From assembly GCA_025331435.1 (NCBI GenBank), contig JAIWNI010000004.1, positions 1-64,000 of the forward strand: a DNA stretch of 64,000 nucleotides. Reading direction: 5' to 3'. Below are positions 1-15,563 of this stretch, one piece after another. Under the pieces are notes generated by a model. The model made no database searches. It had not been told where the DNA came from and saw only the letters and a program-made list of their open reading frames with translations. The translations under genes were made by a program, and so were the position numbers. The DNA comes from Choanephora cucurbitarum (Eukaryota; Mucoromycota; Mucoromycetes; Mucorales; Choanephoraceae). Within the stretch, counting starts at the first letter, position 1. Each line of letters opens with the position of its first letter.

Positions 1-548
1 AGACAGTGTCAGATGCTCTAGATTTATTGTTAAATGCTAAGCCAGCATTGCTCGGGATTTTTGGACTTGAACATTTACGATATGTCTCAGCAGAATTTTG
101 TTCTTATTGGATGCTAAAGAACCCTCAAAACGGCCAATACATGCCTCCGCTTATGTGGTATGATGCCTCAGGCGGCCTCACTAAGCCAGCTCTAGAAGGT
201 TGTGAAGATACGGTTATGAGTCATATTCTCTATACACCTGGTATATCATTCGTATGTACACTTGAAGACTGTCTTTTTTTTTTGTACTTTGCCAAACTAA
301 TGCCACATTCATAGGCGCAACTTCATAAGAGGCTTCAACCGCTTTTCTCAGGATTTGAGTTACATTCAATTTTGCGTACTTTAATTACCAAACAAAAGGT
401 AATATCAAAGAAAATCAAGAAAGCATCGAGCAACAAAAGACTCTTTAAAAGGTCAACTGTGCAATTGGCTTCTGATACAAGCTTTGGTACCAGTAGCCAA
501 GAAGCTACTTATTATTGGCTAGTACCAAACTATTACCTCTCTCGATAA
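1..548 (+). CDS. Partial C-terminus, probable TFIIIC largest subunit
   Basis: The reading frame is open at the left edge, so the start lies outside the window. Two exons are visible: up to 251, and 315-548. The intron at 252-314 has a GTATGT donor and an ATAG acceptor and falls between codons. The visible piece is about 160 residues. It contains a winged-helix-like stretch (ILYTPGIS...L..RL.PLFS..EL.SIL) and ends YYWLVPNYYLSR. That pattern resembles the extreme C-terminus of the B-block-binding TFIIIC subunit (tau138/GTF3C1 family), which recruits TFIIIB and Pol III to tRNA genes. This assignment rests on a remembered motif only. Another winged-helix nuclear protein is possible. Confidence 0.5.
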
Positions 549-758
549 AGTACTTTTTCGTATGAAAAAAAAATAATTGAATTGTTTGTGTACTCTTTCT
601 TAGCAAATCAACTAATATTAAAAATATGTCTTTTCAAAGTCAAAGATACTTGAACCATTATTGAAATGATAGATAAAAAGAGAACAATTTTACTTTTTAT
701 GTGTATAATTACAGTTGAAAGGTAAACAGTAGAAGGTATACAGTCTGGGTATTATTCA

Positions 759-3700
759 TTAGATACTTGTCGACAAACGAGCTTCACACAGTGGGTGAAT
801 GGATTCCATGTTTGCTATTCATAAAGATATGATGAAAAATTTGTCAAGTAAATAGATTGGCCAACTTACCTTGATGATTCTGCGATTTAATTTCGCTTAT
901 TATTTGATGGTTCATATCTACAGAAAAGGTGCTTGACGTACGGCTTTCTCTCCCATCATCGTATGTATCCAGATTGAGCAATTGATGCGTTGTCATGCAT
1001 GAATCAAGTCTTGTCTGTCTCGTTTTTGTATCTGCATGGGATGAGTCATGGCTTGGTTTCAGGAAACTGTCTTTACTTTGAAGTTCCAAAGAACTATTAA
1101 ACCAATCATTCCATTGATATAGATCTGCTTCAGACTTGACTTGCAAAATGATATCAAACATGCCTAGGCCATGAACCTTGAGAACATGTTCATTCACCTG
1201 ATTGATCAAGATAGAAGCGCCTGAATAAGAGAACACTTTGCCTCTGTTTGTCTTTTCCTATACGAATGGTTAAGCTTATATACTACCTTAACATAATAGA
1301 AAGAAACTTACATTATAGCAGCTGAAATAACAGATATCTGGCATGAGAACAACATGCATCATTTCCCAAGCAGCCAAAAATGGAAAATAAGTAAGCACTT
1401 CTTGAACAGGAGCATTCATCTATGAATATGTGGTTTAGTTGAAGAGAAAAAATACTTATGCACAAAAAGTTCAACCTCGTATATTTCCATCCAATTTTCT
1501 TTTGCTGACTGCGACTTTGTCAATTGATTCAATTGAACCATCGAGCTTTCGGCCAAGTAGAGTGGATTGCTAGCCAGTTTACTCAAGGGAGTAGCATCAT
1601 AATCAGCTTTGATTTGAGACAAATGAGTACTGTCTTCTGGTTTCCTTAGAGATTCATCTTTAAAGGTAATGGTATCAATACCGATGACAGCTTGACTACG
1701 TCCTCGTTTTCGAAGCTTTTCACCTAGATCGCATGCTTTGTCTGATATTTTGCTTAACCACTTTTTTTCCGGAAATATACAGACATATAGTTTAGGTATA
1801 AAGAATACCAAAAGAGAAAAAGAAGCAGCCCATAAAATCATTGTAGCCACCAGATAATGTCGCGTGTAATAGCCGATAGCTGGTATAGAGGAAATGACAA
1901 AGCTGATAATAGTGGAAAAGAAGATATTGCTATTCAAAAAGTAAAATTGAGTTTTCCTTGTCCTTTTAAAAAAAAAGCGAAATGACATACTAGACAGAAA
2001 ACACAATATACTTGTATTCGATGTATTTTGGATAGATTCTTGCTATTTTTCGTATTTTGAAAGCTAGAAAAGTGACAAATACCATTTGAAGTGCGCCTAT
2101 GAGAGTCAACAAGATACCAAATGCTGTATGGGCTGGACCATTATAGGAGCAAATGATATAATATGAGTCTTTGGAAACAGGGATATTCTTTAGGGAAATG
2201 CTGTTTGTTGTAAGTAAAGCTGTTAGCAGAATCTAGAAAACAAGAAAAAAGAAGTCGAGTTATTCTAACATGTCTTTGGTCCGTTTTCATTCCTCTTCTT
2301 TTCTTACAACGTAGATAGATAAAATAGGACCCAATATCTTTAGTAACTGTCTGTCTGTTACTATCGTTTTTGATATAAAAATATTGTTAAAGACTCGATA
2401 AATCTGATAGTTCTTTGCAATGATGCTCCTATTCAAAGATTTGTTACTATTAATTAACTATTTTTTTTTTCTATACAAAAGGCTTTACCCCACAATCAAA
2501 GCATAACCTAAATGAAACGTAATTGGCATAAAAGCACAGGCTAATTTTGTTCTGGTTCCCACAAATAGAAATACTGATACATAGGTCAATAAGAAACCTA
2601 AAAGTTGGAGCATACAAAACAGAGCGCTATGTTTTTTTAAAGGGTAAATCATCCTAAAGCATCTACTATGACAACCATTGGATGATAATCTCTTACTTTG
2701 ATGTCTTGAACACGGATCTTTTTTTATAGATGAAAACTAGAACCCAGATCAAAATTGTGACGAATGAGCAAAAAGAAATCACTACTACAAAAGCAATAAT
2801 CACAGAAGAACTGTAATCTAAGTTCAACAAAACTCTATCATCAGCACTTGCAGGTATCTACTCTAATAAATGAAAGAATGAGTAACACAAGAAATAAACA
2901 AAGAGGATATTAAAGAAAAAGTATAAACTTACTTTTGTTGTGCCATCATGGTAGATAGGTAAAGATGTAAAGCTCAAGTTGTTCGCTATCATTTTACCAA
3001 TCTCAACTTGGTGACCATTTTGAATATTGTACAATCTAAAATTTCTGTATGAAGATGCTTAGAGTGGGAGTCTTAAGGAAGAGAGTGAGAATGGTACATA
3101 CCCGGATATAACATCACCATTTGAATCAAGCATGATAGGCCCTTCGGGGCCAACGAATGATGTATTGAAAGCGTTTGGAGTAAGGTATTGACCTAATTGA
3201 CCAGATGCTAACTGTTGTAACAACTGCATCTGGTTTGTGTTTGGCAAAGATGAGTTATGAATGGTGTTATTGAAGCCTCTAGCCAAGAGCATCATACAGG
3301 AATAAGCAAGGCCCTCATTACTTGTATCGTTTGAATAGCCACTATAAGGATAACTTTTTTTTTCAAATGTGAATTTAATTGTAGAAAGAGTACCATCATA
3401 GACACACTTACATGGTAGGGTCTAGTTGAGACCATTTATTGACGAATGCATCATAAGGTTTATAACCAGACAAGTCTTTTAAGAACTCGAGAGAAAACAA
3501 ACCACCCGAGAAAGATGCTGAATAGTTGATCAGATGTAACTGAGTAGCGGTTGTTGCTGCATAGATGATTGGATTCTCTTCGAGATAGCTTTTTGTTAGC
3601 GACATAGCACGGTCACTCAAGACAGTGTTGTATTGATTAACTGCAGAAAAAAGAGACTGAACATTTAGCTCAGGAGTGATCCAGACAAGTCTATCGTTCA

Positions 3701-5071
3701 TATAGTTCTCGTGTGCTGCTAATACAAAGGCGGCTGTCTGTGCATCTCCTTGAGCTGCAACAAAGATTATACGCACACCTGTTGAGATGATTGTATTTAA
3801 GGATTTTCTAATGTCGTTTGGAGATCCGTTTTCGTAAAAAGACTGATACGATGCGACTTGAATACCTTGTCTTCGTGCTTTTAAGACTAGATGCTCTGAC
3901 ACTATATGTGTATATGCATTTTAAGAAAAAAATGCAGAATGAAGAATAGACATTATAGAACTTACATTGTTTACCAAAGTCGTCATTTGAGTATAAAACA
4001 CCTATTTCAGACCAACCTTGACTGTTAACGAACTGTATAGCTGCATCCAAATAAAGAAGCTTAGTAGGTACCGTTCGAAAAAAGTATCCAAACTGCGATT
4101 TATCTGATAATGATGCTGTTTAACAATAGAAATTAAAAGAGAGAGAGAGAGAGTAAAAAATAAGAAACCTAAACAGTGATAGACAAATTTAAATCCACTT
4201 TACTTGCAACAGCTGAAAAAGAACATTGAGGTGTCTCCAATGTGCTAGTCAAGAGAGCAGACAGAGATGTCCAAGAGGAAGAAATATCACCAATCATACC
4301 CACCACACCTTCCTGAATCAACGACATGGCAGAAAATACTGCTTGTGACATAGCAGGCTGCCCTTGAACAGATATGGGGAATGAGTCCTTTTCGATTAGT
4401 GTGATGTATGCCCCAGGTATCAACTGTTGACGATTAATTTCTGCTACTGCCAAACGTATGGCAGATATGCCACTAACAAATATAAAAATGAATATTAATA
4501 AAAAAAAAATACTCCTTTTTTTCTGTTTTACCTCAATGTTAGAATACGAGTTTTCTCATCATCATGTTGACGAAAAGGTAGTAATACGCCTACTTTTAAT
4601 TCAACTAATGAGGCATCTTTAGGTGTAGGCGAAATAAATGTAGATCCTCTTGCTTCGGTCACAGAAAATGTGTAATTATTGAATGTGTCACGGTATTCTA
4701 GTTGTTGAGACTTGAAAAAATTTGCTGATTCATCAATGACAGAATAAATAGTTGATTTGTCTTTCTTGACTGTGCGTATCATTCTGAATTAGAATGAATA
4801 TAAGTCAAATGCCGAAAATAAATGAGCAAGAGTGAGATATATATATACAAAAAAAAAGCAAAGGAGAAAAGAAAGATGAATATGTGAACAAATAAGTAGA
4901 AAAAAAAAAGAGAGGAGAGAAGAAGGGTGAAAGGGATCCTATTTGAGCGCTTTTGGGATATAAACTTATAATAAAGGGATCCATTCACCTGATAAAACTA
5001 TATAAAAGTATACTAAAAAGGAGAGATTGTCTACAAAACTTGATTTCTTTTTTTCTGTTCATTTCATGCAT
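759..5071 (-). CDS. Class C (GABA-B/mGlu-like) G-protein-coupled receptor
   Basis: Fifteen exons sum to 3255 nt (1084 aa): 5071-4989, 4783-4532, 4472-4204, 4115-3966, 3901-3412, 3353-3102, 3044-2933, 2857-2697, 2626-2489, 2428-2308, 2232-2012, 1929-1476, 1419-1312, 1257-870 and 814-759. Exon 1 gives Lys/Arg-rich residues followed by a hydrophobic run (LLFSILLYSFI), a probable signal peptide. Next comes a periplasmic-binding-type ligand domain (ELKVGVLLPF, GMIGDISS, GVLYSNDDFGKQ). The seven-helix 7tm_3 region starts near VIIAFVVVISF and includes the class C-like SIIAKNYQIYRVF. The receptor ends in a long cytoplasmic tail of roughly 300 aa that includes a possible PH-like stretch. It would sit in the plasma membrane and signal through heterotrimeric G proteins; the ligand is unknown. 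The start is the least certain part: the second ATG at 5062 is an alternative. Confidence 0.85.
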
Positions 5072-5588
5072 TGATAACAAACTTTAGACTGGAATTAAAA
5101 AATTCTCTAATTTTGGTTTGGTAGATCACTTGCAGCAAAAGCATTTGATTATGTGTGAAGCGGAGTTAGTAGGAAGAAAGAAAGAAAAGCTAGGTGAACT
5201 AAGAGAAGCGATAGATTCAAATGGATATAATCCTTTTCTACCACTTTATCTATGCAGCGACTTTAGTTTTCGAGCTATTTATTAAATATTGTGTCTAATT
5301 CTACTCGGTTACAGTATGAGAGCCTACAATCCGAAGCTGGTTTTACTTGTAACCTTTTCGAATACAATTTTTTTTAATGAGCAAATCCAACTCGAATTCA
5401 GAGAGGGTCATGATTGAAACTATATCAACCGGAGAAGTATTTATCTGAAACTACTTTCTTGCTACACACTCTTTATGCCTGAACCAAAAAGAAGAAGGCA
5501 TCAAACAGGTCATCGAAAACGCTTTAAGTAGTCAAAAACTTGATTTTATTATGCACAGACTAAATTTATTTTGAGCACAGCTCTTAAT
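5072..5588. other. Intergenic, GPCR promoter and ECL1 downstream region
   Basis: About 0.5 kb of AT-rich sequence between two same-strand genes. It holds stop codons in all frames and no convincing gene. It should contain the GPCR promoter and the 3' end of the Ecl1-like transcript. Confidence 0.5.
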
Positions 5589-6034
5589 CTATGCGGGTAT
5601 ATAATGAAGAGAAAGTGTTCTTTGTTGTGTATTCTTGATATTATCACAATAAAGGCAGCACGCTTCTTCTTGTTCTTTATCATCCAGTAACCAGTTACTT
5701 GTGCGAGATTTTTTGGAAGATTGAATGGAGATGGAGCTGACAGTAGTGAGAGAAGAGGCTAGATCAGGCACATCTGTATCCGGCTTATTGGTTTCCCAAG
5801 AATAGATAGGGGTAACTGTGATAGGTTGCCTTGGTAGCAAAAACGATTGTTTGAGTTCAGGATGATGCTTTGCAACATGGTGCTTTATGTCTTGTTGATA
5901 ACATGAAAAAGAACAATAGAGTGAATCCTAAATTACATTAGTCATTTTAACAATAGTCAGATTTCATATTAAATGCTTACAGAATGACAATCAATGGCAC
6001 AATCACAGACAGGACACCAATTTAAATCACACAT
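5589..6034 (-). CDS. Ecl1-like small zinc-binding protein
   Basis: Two exons (6034-5981 and 5927-5589) encode 130 aa. The N-terminus reads MCDLNWCPVCDCAIDCHS, then LYCSFSCYQQD after the intron. This cysteine pattern (WCPVCD ... LYCS..C) is typical of the Ecl1/Ecl2/Ecl3 family, small fungal proteins linked to chronological lifespan, nutrient stress and zinc. A second cysteine cluster (CCLYCD) lies near the C-terminus, separated by a Ser/Thr-rich linker. The GTAAGC donor and TTTAG acceptor are canonical. The family call rests on the N-terminal motif; no biochemical role can be read from sequence. Confidence 0.65.
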
Positions 6035-6207
6035 CAAAACAAGCTTAGAAAGAAATGAATAGACAAAGAACGAAAGAGAAAGGAAGCAAGAAAAAAGAAG
6101 ACGATGTTCATTATATATATATATCTTTCTTTCTTTCTCTTTGTTTAGGAGTTATTTACTTGATATGTTAAAATTTCAAAAGTCACGAAATTTTTGAAAT
6201 CTAAAAT

Positions 6208-8103
<1,896 letters not shown>

Positions 8104-8285
8104 GATGGTGTACAGTCAAAGAAGGAAGGAAAGAAAAAGGGTTAGAAAAAGCTACGTGGAGAAAGAGAGAGAGAGAAGGGAGTTTGAATGTATGTAAAAG
8201 CCCCGAATATCATTTATGGTAAATCACGCGTTCAAAGTCGCGACTTTCTCTCTCTTTTTTTTTTTTTGTAAATAGAAAATAACCA
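8104..8285. promoter_or_regulatory. 182-bp shared promoter between two WD40 chromatin genes
   Basis: Only 182 bp separate the two start codons, so one region must drive both genes. It holds a purine-rich block on the RBBP4-like side and a pyrimidine tract just before the plus-strand start. Between them lie an MCB word ACGCGT (8226-8231) and a perfect 14-bp palindrome, AAAGTCGCGACTTT (8234-8247). MCB words are G1/S elements in ascomycete yeasts; whether they act here is inference. Confidence 0.55.
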
Positions 8286-9729
8286 ATGACTACCTTGAAG
8301 CGCAAACTATCGATAGAAGCATCAGACAAAGAGGCCAAACAGGCAAAAACAGACGAAACAGTAGTGAGGGATGCTCGTTTGGAAGACATGTTTCGAAATA
8401 TGCGATTAAGAAGAATAGTCAAAGAGAATCATGGGTGCGATATAAATCAGCTTGCTTTCTTCTTCAACAGCAAAAACTTTAAGGCACCTGTCAGTCTTGA
8501 ACATCACAAGACGTTCGATAAACGAGGCGCTGTTCAAAGAGACAGCACAGATACTAGTAACGTCTTGGGAACCGTAGGTGGATGTCAGGTAAAACAGATC
8601 ATCTTCATCTTTAGCAAGATGTTAATATCCATCTATGTTCATAGTTAAGTGTCTATGATAATGAACATTGCGGTGATCATTTAGACATCATGTCGAATTT
8701 TGACATGACACCTGAAGACGATGCGTTGATCAACAAACACCGATTAGAGACCTTTTGCTGGCTTTATAAAGATGGGGATGGCCTGTTGGCTACTGCAGGT
8801 GGTGATGGCGATATTCATATACTCAGTCTAGCTAACTCGGAAGAAACGATGGTATTGAAAGGACATAAAAGTAAGTGTGATCAGTTACGGAATGCAGTAA
8901 ACTCATCTGATGAGTAACTAGAACTTGTGTTTGATCTTCAGTCCCATCCTCAGAATGATGATGTGATCTTGTCAACATCGAAAGATGGCACTATACGGCT
9001 ATGGGATGTCAACAAGGGACGTTGTCTTGTGATATTCGAAGCAGAGGCTACTGTGGCAGTAAGTGGTAAAAAAAAGGATTTAGGAACACAATGGGCTCAT
9101 CAACCTTCTCCCTAGTGCTTTCACCCTTCAGGTACACAGCTGATCTCGGGTAATTCTCGAGGCGATCTTCGTCTGTGGCCTATTCCTTCCACGAGTCAAC
9201 TGATGGATGAAGAACCAGTGACGGTAGAGAAAAAGCATTCGCGCGTGTTGAAGAAGTGGCATGGCGATAGTTATATAGATTGTATTCGATTCGTGAATGG
9301 CCATGTGCTTTCTAAATCAACTAATGGCAAGATAGAGTATTGGAATCTGGAGGAACAAGACAAGCCTGTTCGATCTTTTCGCATTCGATCAGGAGAAAAC
9401 TTTTCAAGGTTTGATGTTAGTCTGGATGAACTATTCTTTTGTGTGGGTTCAAGTCACGGCACCATCTCGATCTATAATCTTCATACAGGCAAACTAGTGA
9501 CTGAATTAGGGCATAGACGTGCCACTAAAGCAGTGCGGTGCTGTGTTTTCTCAAGAGATTGCAGGTAAGATAGTGACAAAAAAGGGTGGACTAAGAAAAG
9601 GCTGATTGACTTATAATGATGGTTGTTAGACAAATCATCGCTGCAGGTGAAGACGGCTTCATTTTGCGTTATGACTATATTGATGAAGAGACATTGAATG
9701 AGTGGGCCAATTGGAAAAAGGCTGAATAA
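8286..9729 (+). CDS. EED/ESC-like WD40 protein (candidate PRC2 subunit)
   Basis: Five exons (8286-8588, 8645-8870, 8922-9058, 9116-9564, 9630-9729) sum to 1215 nt, 404 aa. After a basic N-terminus, WD repeats include LLATAGGDGDIHILS, VILSTSKDGTIRLWDVNKG and LISGNSRGDLRLWPI. The segment SYIDCIRFVNGHVLSKS and the final FSRDC..IIAAGEDGFILRYD line up with the corresponding EED segments ([34 protein letters not shown]). EED is the H3K27me3-reading core subunit of Polycomb repressive complex 2. LRWD1-type proteins share part of this architecture, but the DCIRF...LSKS block favours EED. Alignment and a reciprocal search would settle it. Confidence 0.7.
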
Positions 9730-9789
9730 CATTTTTCTTTTCAGACAATAAAAAAAAAATAGCAACTTTTTTTTTATACTTTTTAAAGC

Positions 9790-11593
9790 ATGAATCAAAA
9801 GCATCAATATCACACAGCCAAAGCTAGAAATGAACATCATCTGCTTGACATCGTTCAACTTGGTAATTGAACAAGTAATTTAAGCGACAGTAATAAAAAT
9901 AACTGAACAAGTAGGTTAGAACAAGAGATTGCTCATGTTCAACAGCAGATTGATCATAAAAGACGTTCTACACGCGACTTGCAACAGAAAAAGTTAGATT
10001 ATCAGCATCGCATTCAGCTTCATCAAAAATATCAAACACGTCTTCAGCCAAAAAGCAAAGAAGTTGATCGACATGATCTTTCTCAATTGTTGACTGTCTC
10101 TGCTGATACTATCTGTACAAAACTTCAGTCCTACATTGAACGTCAGTTGAGTGCTGGTCAACCGTTGTCTTCTTTAGAACTGACTCAGATTCAGCACTGG
10201 GTCAAGCGTTTGTCCAATCCTTCTCTGGATGAGGTTATCGATCAACTGTTGAATCAAATCCAACAACAAAAACAACTAGAACAAGACAAAGAAAAGCCTT
10301 CCCAGTCGACTCAACCTAATCATCCAAAACAAGACCAAGTTGGTTTGTTGGTGAACGAATTGAACCAGCTAGAAAAAGAGACAGCATCAGTAGAAGCAAA
10401 GCTGATCCAACGGATTCGAGCTACTCACCAAGATCATCTAATACAATCCGCGCTAAGGTAAGCATTGCTATATCACAAACAACAGTACATAACAATGCTC
10501 TTCATAGTAAGAACCTGAGGATGAAAGCAGCTTGCCTGCAAGCAAAGACAGAATTAGAATTTAACAGGAAACAGCTAGCTGCATTAGACATACAACTCAC
10601 AAAATCCAATGTGGCCTTGTCTTCAGAAACAAAGAGATTGAAAGAACAGACAGATCAATTACTTGAGCAGCTTGTAAGCAATCTGAAATAGCTCCCTAAA
10701 AAAAAAGAGTAGGTTGTAATGTGTATGTACATATCTTAGGCAGAGAAACACAAGCAAATTCAGACGTTTATCAAGTTAAATCAACGGTTTCAAGATACCT
10801 TTAGAACCAATCATAATCAAGTAAGAAGAGGAACAAGAAAGATTCTTTTCTGCTTCTAGAGTCCTTAATATGTTGCATTTTATAGCATCACAATGAAAGT
10901 GAGTCTGCGATAAAAGGAATCAGGGAAAGCATGGAAGCTTTGAAATGCCCCATTTCTTCTTTAGAAAAATCACGTGATCCATCGCCACTTGATGTTATCA
11001 AAAAGGAGTTAGTTCCTTCCATCAAGATTGTAAGTCTAGTCTATCCAGGCTTAATGATTTTCTTTAACCAATCACTATAGTCTGATACCCAAATGATGAT
11101 AGAAATCAAACAGCTGATAGACTCAGGTAGAGCAAGAATATTAATAGCAGCGCTTTTCTATTGTTTTGCTTATACAGCTTCTATAGTCAATCAATTATCA
11201 CAATGCATTCATAAAGACAATAGCGATCAAGAGGAATTGACTGAAATGATCAAGCGATGGTCTCAATCAATCAAAATGGACTTAAGACCACAAGATACAG
11301 CTATACAATCTATTGATAGGCTGCGTGAACATATAGAAAAGAAAGAACAAGAGTATATCCGTCAACAAGAAGCCATTCTAAGAGAAAAACTCAAGACAAC
11401 TGAATCTATTGAGAAGGAACTAGTCAAGACAGAACAGGCATTAAATGAAAGGTAAATGATTTTATAAGCAACAATATATATGTATATCTAATCAACAAAA
11501 CTGTATTAGGGAAATGATTAAGAAAATAGGAAGCGATTATACAATTCAAGGCAAATCATTCAATGAATGGCTTGCTCAATTAGAAATAAATCC

Positions 11594-11597
<4 letters not shown>
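9790..11597 (+). CDS. Coiled-coil protein of unknown function
   Basis: Eight exons (9790-9862, 9920-10457, 10508-10673, 10740-10820, 10886-11029, 11081-11126, 11178-11451, 11510-11597) give 469 aa. Most of the protein is Gln/Lys/Glu-rich and predicted to be coiled coil (QQKKLDYQHRIQLHQKYQ; REHIEKKEQEYIRQQEAILR), ending GKSFNEWLAQLEINP. It starts only 60 bp after the EED-like stop on the same strand. The intron at 11127-11177 is in frame and stop-free, so a 17-residue-longer form is possible. I do not recognise the family. Kinetochore, SMC-associated or microtubule-associated roles would fit the architecture but nothing specific supports them. Confidence 0.75.
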
Positions 11598-13233
<1,636 letters not shown>

Positions 13234-13683
13234 TGTATTTTGTTCGAAAGAAAAGACAAAATGAAAAAATAGACTCAAGAAAAAAAATAAATCTGGTTTT
13301 TTGTGACTTATTTTGTGTTTGACAGTCCTTATTGTCATGCATAAATTTTACTTCATTGTTACCGAGAAAGCAACAGCTCGAGAGAAGAAAAGGAAAGCCG
13401 AAGCCGAGAAAAGAAGGGCCAGTACTTTTTCCCTTGTCTCTAGATTTTTTCTTTTGTAAGCGTTGGTTTTCTGGCATTGCCTATCAGTCTCAATAAATGA
13501 AATCTGAAGGATTCCCTTTAGTTTCTTCTCTGAAAGGCAAGAATAGACTTGCAGTATTCAAACTCCTTCATCAACACTGTGGCTTATTTGAGCCACAGAC
13601 AGTTTAAGAAAAAAAAAAAAAGATAAAAGCGCGTTTAATAGTTCCTTTTTCTTTTACAAAAAAAACTATCATCAGCTACAAAT
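13234..13683. promoter_or_regulatory. Divergent promoter region between RIO2 and RRP4
   Basis: This 450-bp stretch separates two divergent ribosome/RNA-processing genes. It is T/C-rich toward each start codon (for example T-rich runs around 13640-13665). No gene is seen. Co-regulation of the pair is inferred from position. Confidence 0.45.
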
Positions 13684-14827
13684 ATGGATTTAAAGATATT
13701 GTCACCTATACCCACCATCACACCAACTGCCAATAAGAATATGGATGTGGATGATGAGAACATTCACTTAGTTAATCCCGGTGAGACTGTCACAACCGAT
13801 CAGCAATTTATGCGTGGTCATGGTACCTATACTGAAGGAGACGGCATCGTTGTCTCTTCTGTTGCTGGTGCTGTTGAAAGAGTCAATAAGCTTTTGTCTG
13901 TCAGGCCTTTGAAGACGCGCTATACCCCTGAAATTGGTGATATCGTTGTGGGCCGTATCACTGAAGTAAGCTTATTTTTCAAAGAAAAAAAAAAGAGAGA
14001 TGCGTAAGATGAATGCTTATCATTTTCTTTTTACAAGGTGGCTATGAAACGTTGGAAAGTAGACGCCAATGCCAGACAGGATGCTAATCTCTTATTGAGT
14101 TCAGTCAGTCTTCCCGGCGGTATTCAAGTAAAGAGAATTTGTATATGATTAACTCACACTAGATTTAACTCAATTTGTTTCCCTGATAGAGACGTAAAAA
14201 CGAAGCTGATGAACTTCAAATGAGAGAGTTTTTTGCAGAAGGAGATATGTTGGTGGTTAGTTGTTAGGATTTGATAGACAGGATTCTTTACTAATTTGGT
14301 CAATATAGGCTGAAGTACAAGCATTTTATTCAGACGGTACAATGGGTCTTCATACTCGTGGTTTCAAATTCTGCAAGTTGCGTAATGGATCCTTTATCTG
14401 TGTCCCACCTGTCCTTGTTCAGCGTTGTAAATCTCAATTTCATTCACTCCCTTGTGGTGTGGATCTTGTGCTTGGTTTAAATGGTTATATTTGGATTCAC
14501 AAAAAACTTCAAGGATTGAATGCAGATGAAACAGATCCTACTGTTCAATACACACATGTGAACGATGTAAGTGAAAAGAGCTTATTCTATGATAAGCGAC
14601 TGTTACTTATGTTTTGTGTATAGGAAATCACAGCAGAAGAACGACAAAACATAGCTCGAGTGAGTAACTGTGTCTCAGCTTTGGCTAAGCAGTATATGCA
14701 TATCAACGATACCATCATTGTATACACATATGAAGCATCACTACAGTACAGTGTTAGAGAATTACTTGATTTGGATGTTATTGAGGCCATTACTTCAGAA
14801 GCCAGTATTCGTATGCGTACTGAATAA
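13684..14827 (+). CDS. RRP4: Exosome cap subunit RRP4
   Basis: Five exons (13684-13965, 14038-14127, 14190-14255, 14309-14566, 14624-14827) give 299 aa. The N-terminal domain contains [21 protein letters not shown], followed by the S1 domain ([13 protein letters not shown]...RWKVD) and a KH domain (GLNGYIWI). The order and motifs are those of Rrp4/EXOSC2. It forms part of the RNA-binding cap of the nuclear and cytoplasmic 3'-5' exosome. A second cap subunit, CSL4, lies about 20 kb to the right. Confidence 0.95.
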
Positions 14828-15563
14828 CCTTTTGCTCCCTTCTCATTATATATTTATTCTGTAAATACTTTTTTTCTTTTCGTTACTTAAAAGTTGCAGT
14901 TGTTATTTGACTTGCTGTATGACTCCATCCCTATGATATTACAGTAGTCGCTCGATTTAAGAGTGTTTGATTTAAGAGTATGCTCAATATAAGAGTGCAA
15001 TCCTTCAACTTGAAAATCGCTTCAAGCACTAAAATACCATTCGATTTAAGAGTATGCTCAATATAAGAGTGTATTTCTCAAGAATATGCACACTCTTAAA
15101 TAAAGCGACTACTGTACTAGCGCCTCGCATTAATCTTGTTCATGCATATAAAAAGATACATATCCAAATATTGTTTCAAAAAAAAAAACTGATAATCAAC
15201 AATTCATGAACCATGTAACATCGTTCAGCCATTCTTCACAACTTATGCAATACTGTAGAGTATCAAGAAGCAACTGAAAGTATTTCGGATCAATTTGTAG
15301 CAGAATTTCAAGAGAATAAATTTCAGCAGTAATAACAGAAACCTATGTTTATTCCTTATCATTGTTTGAATGATCTAAAGAGAACATGGCTTAATTCTAT
15401 CAATATGACAAGCCCATCTCTCCTATTTTCTATATTTGAGGAAATACAAACAAACATACTACTTGAAAGTAACACACGCGTAGATAGGCATAAAAAAAAG
15501 ATTAAAATACAAAAATCATCATTTCTCTCTTTTTTTCCCACCTTCAAATTTTAGTTGACAAAA
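14828..15563. other. Intergenic region containing a MITE
   Basis: There is no gene here apart from the MITE at 14942-15114. A transcript upstream of the SDR gene is possible, but frames are broken. An ACGCGT word lies at 15476-15481, 83 bp before the SDR start. Confidence 0.5.
14942..15114. mobile_element. Pogo/Tc1-like MITE, copy 1 (with internal duplication)
   Basis: A 173-bp non-coding element with imperfect terminal inverted repeats of about 25 bp (outer bases CAGTAGTCGCT on both ends) flanked by TA. A 29-bp block beginning GATTTAAGAGTATGC is present twice, at 14969-14997 and 15043-15071, so this copy is longer than the 99-bp form found elsewhere in the window. The TA target site and the CAGTAGTC ends suggest mobilisation by a pogo/Tigger-type transposase, which is inference. 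Confidence 0.8.

Noticed and set aside
4779..4988. Hydrophobic 69-codon frame proposed as the GPCR signal exon
   Set aside because: It begins with GTG, not ATG. An exon at 5071-4989 has an ATG, a proper signal-peptide shape and an AG|GTGAAT donor that joins the next exon in phase, so this stretch is better explained as intron.
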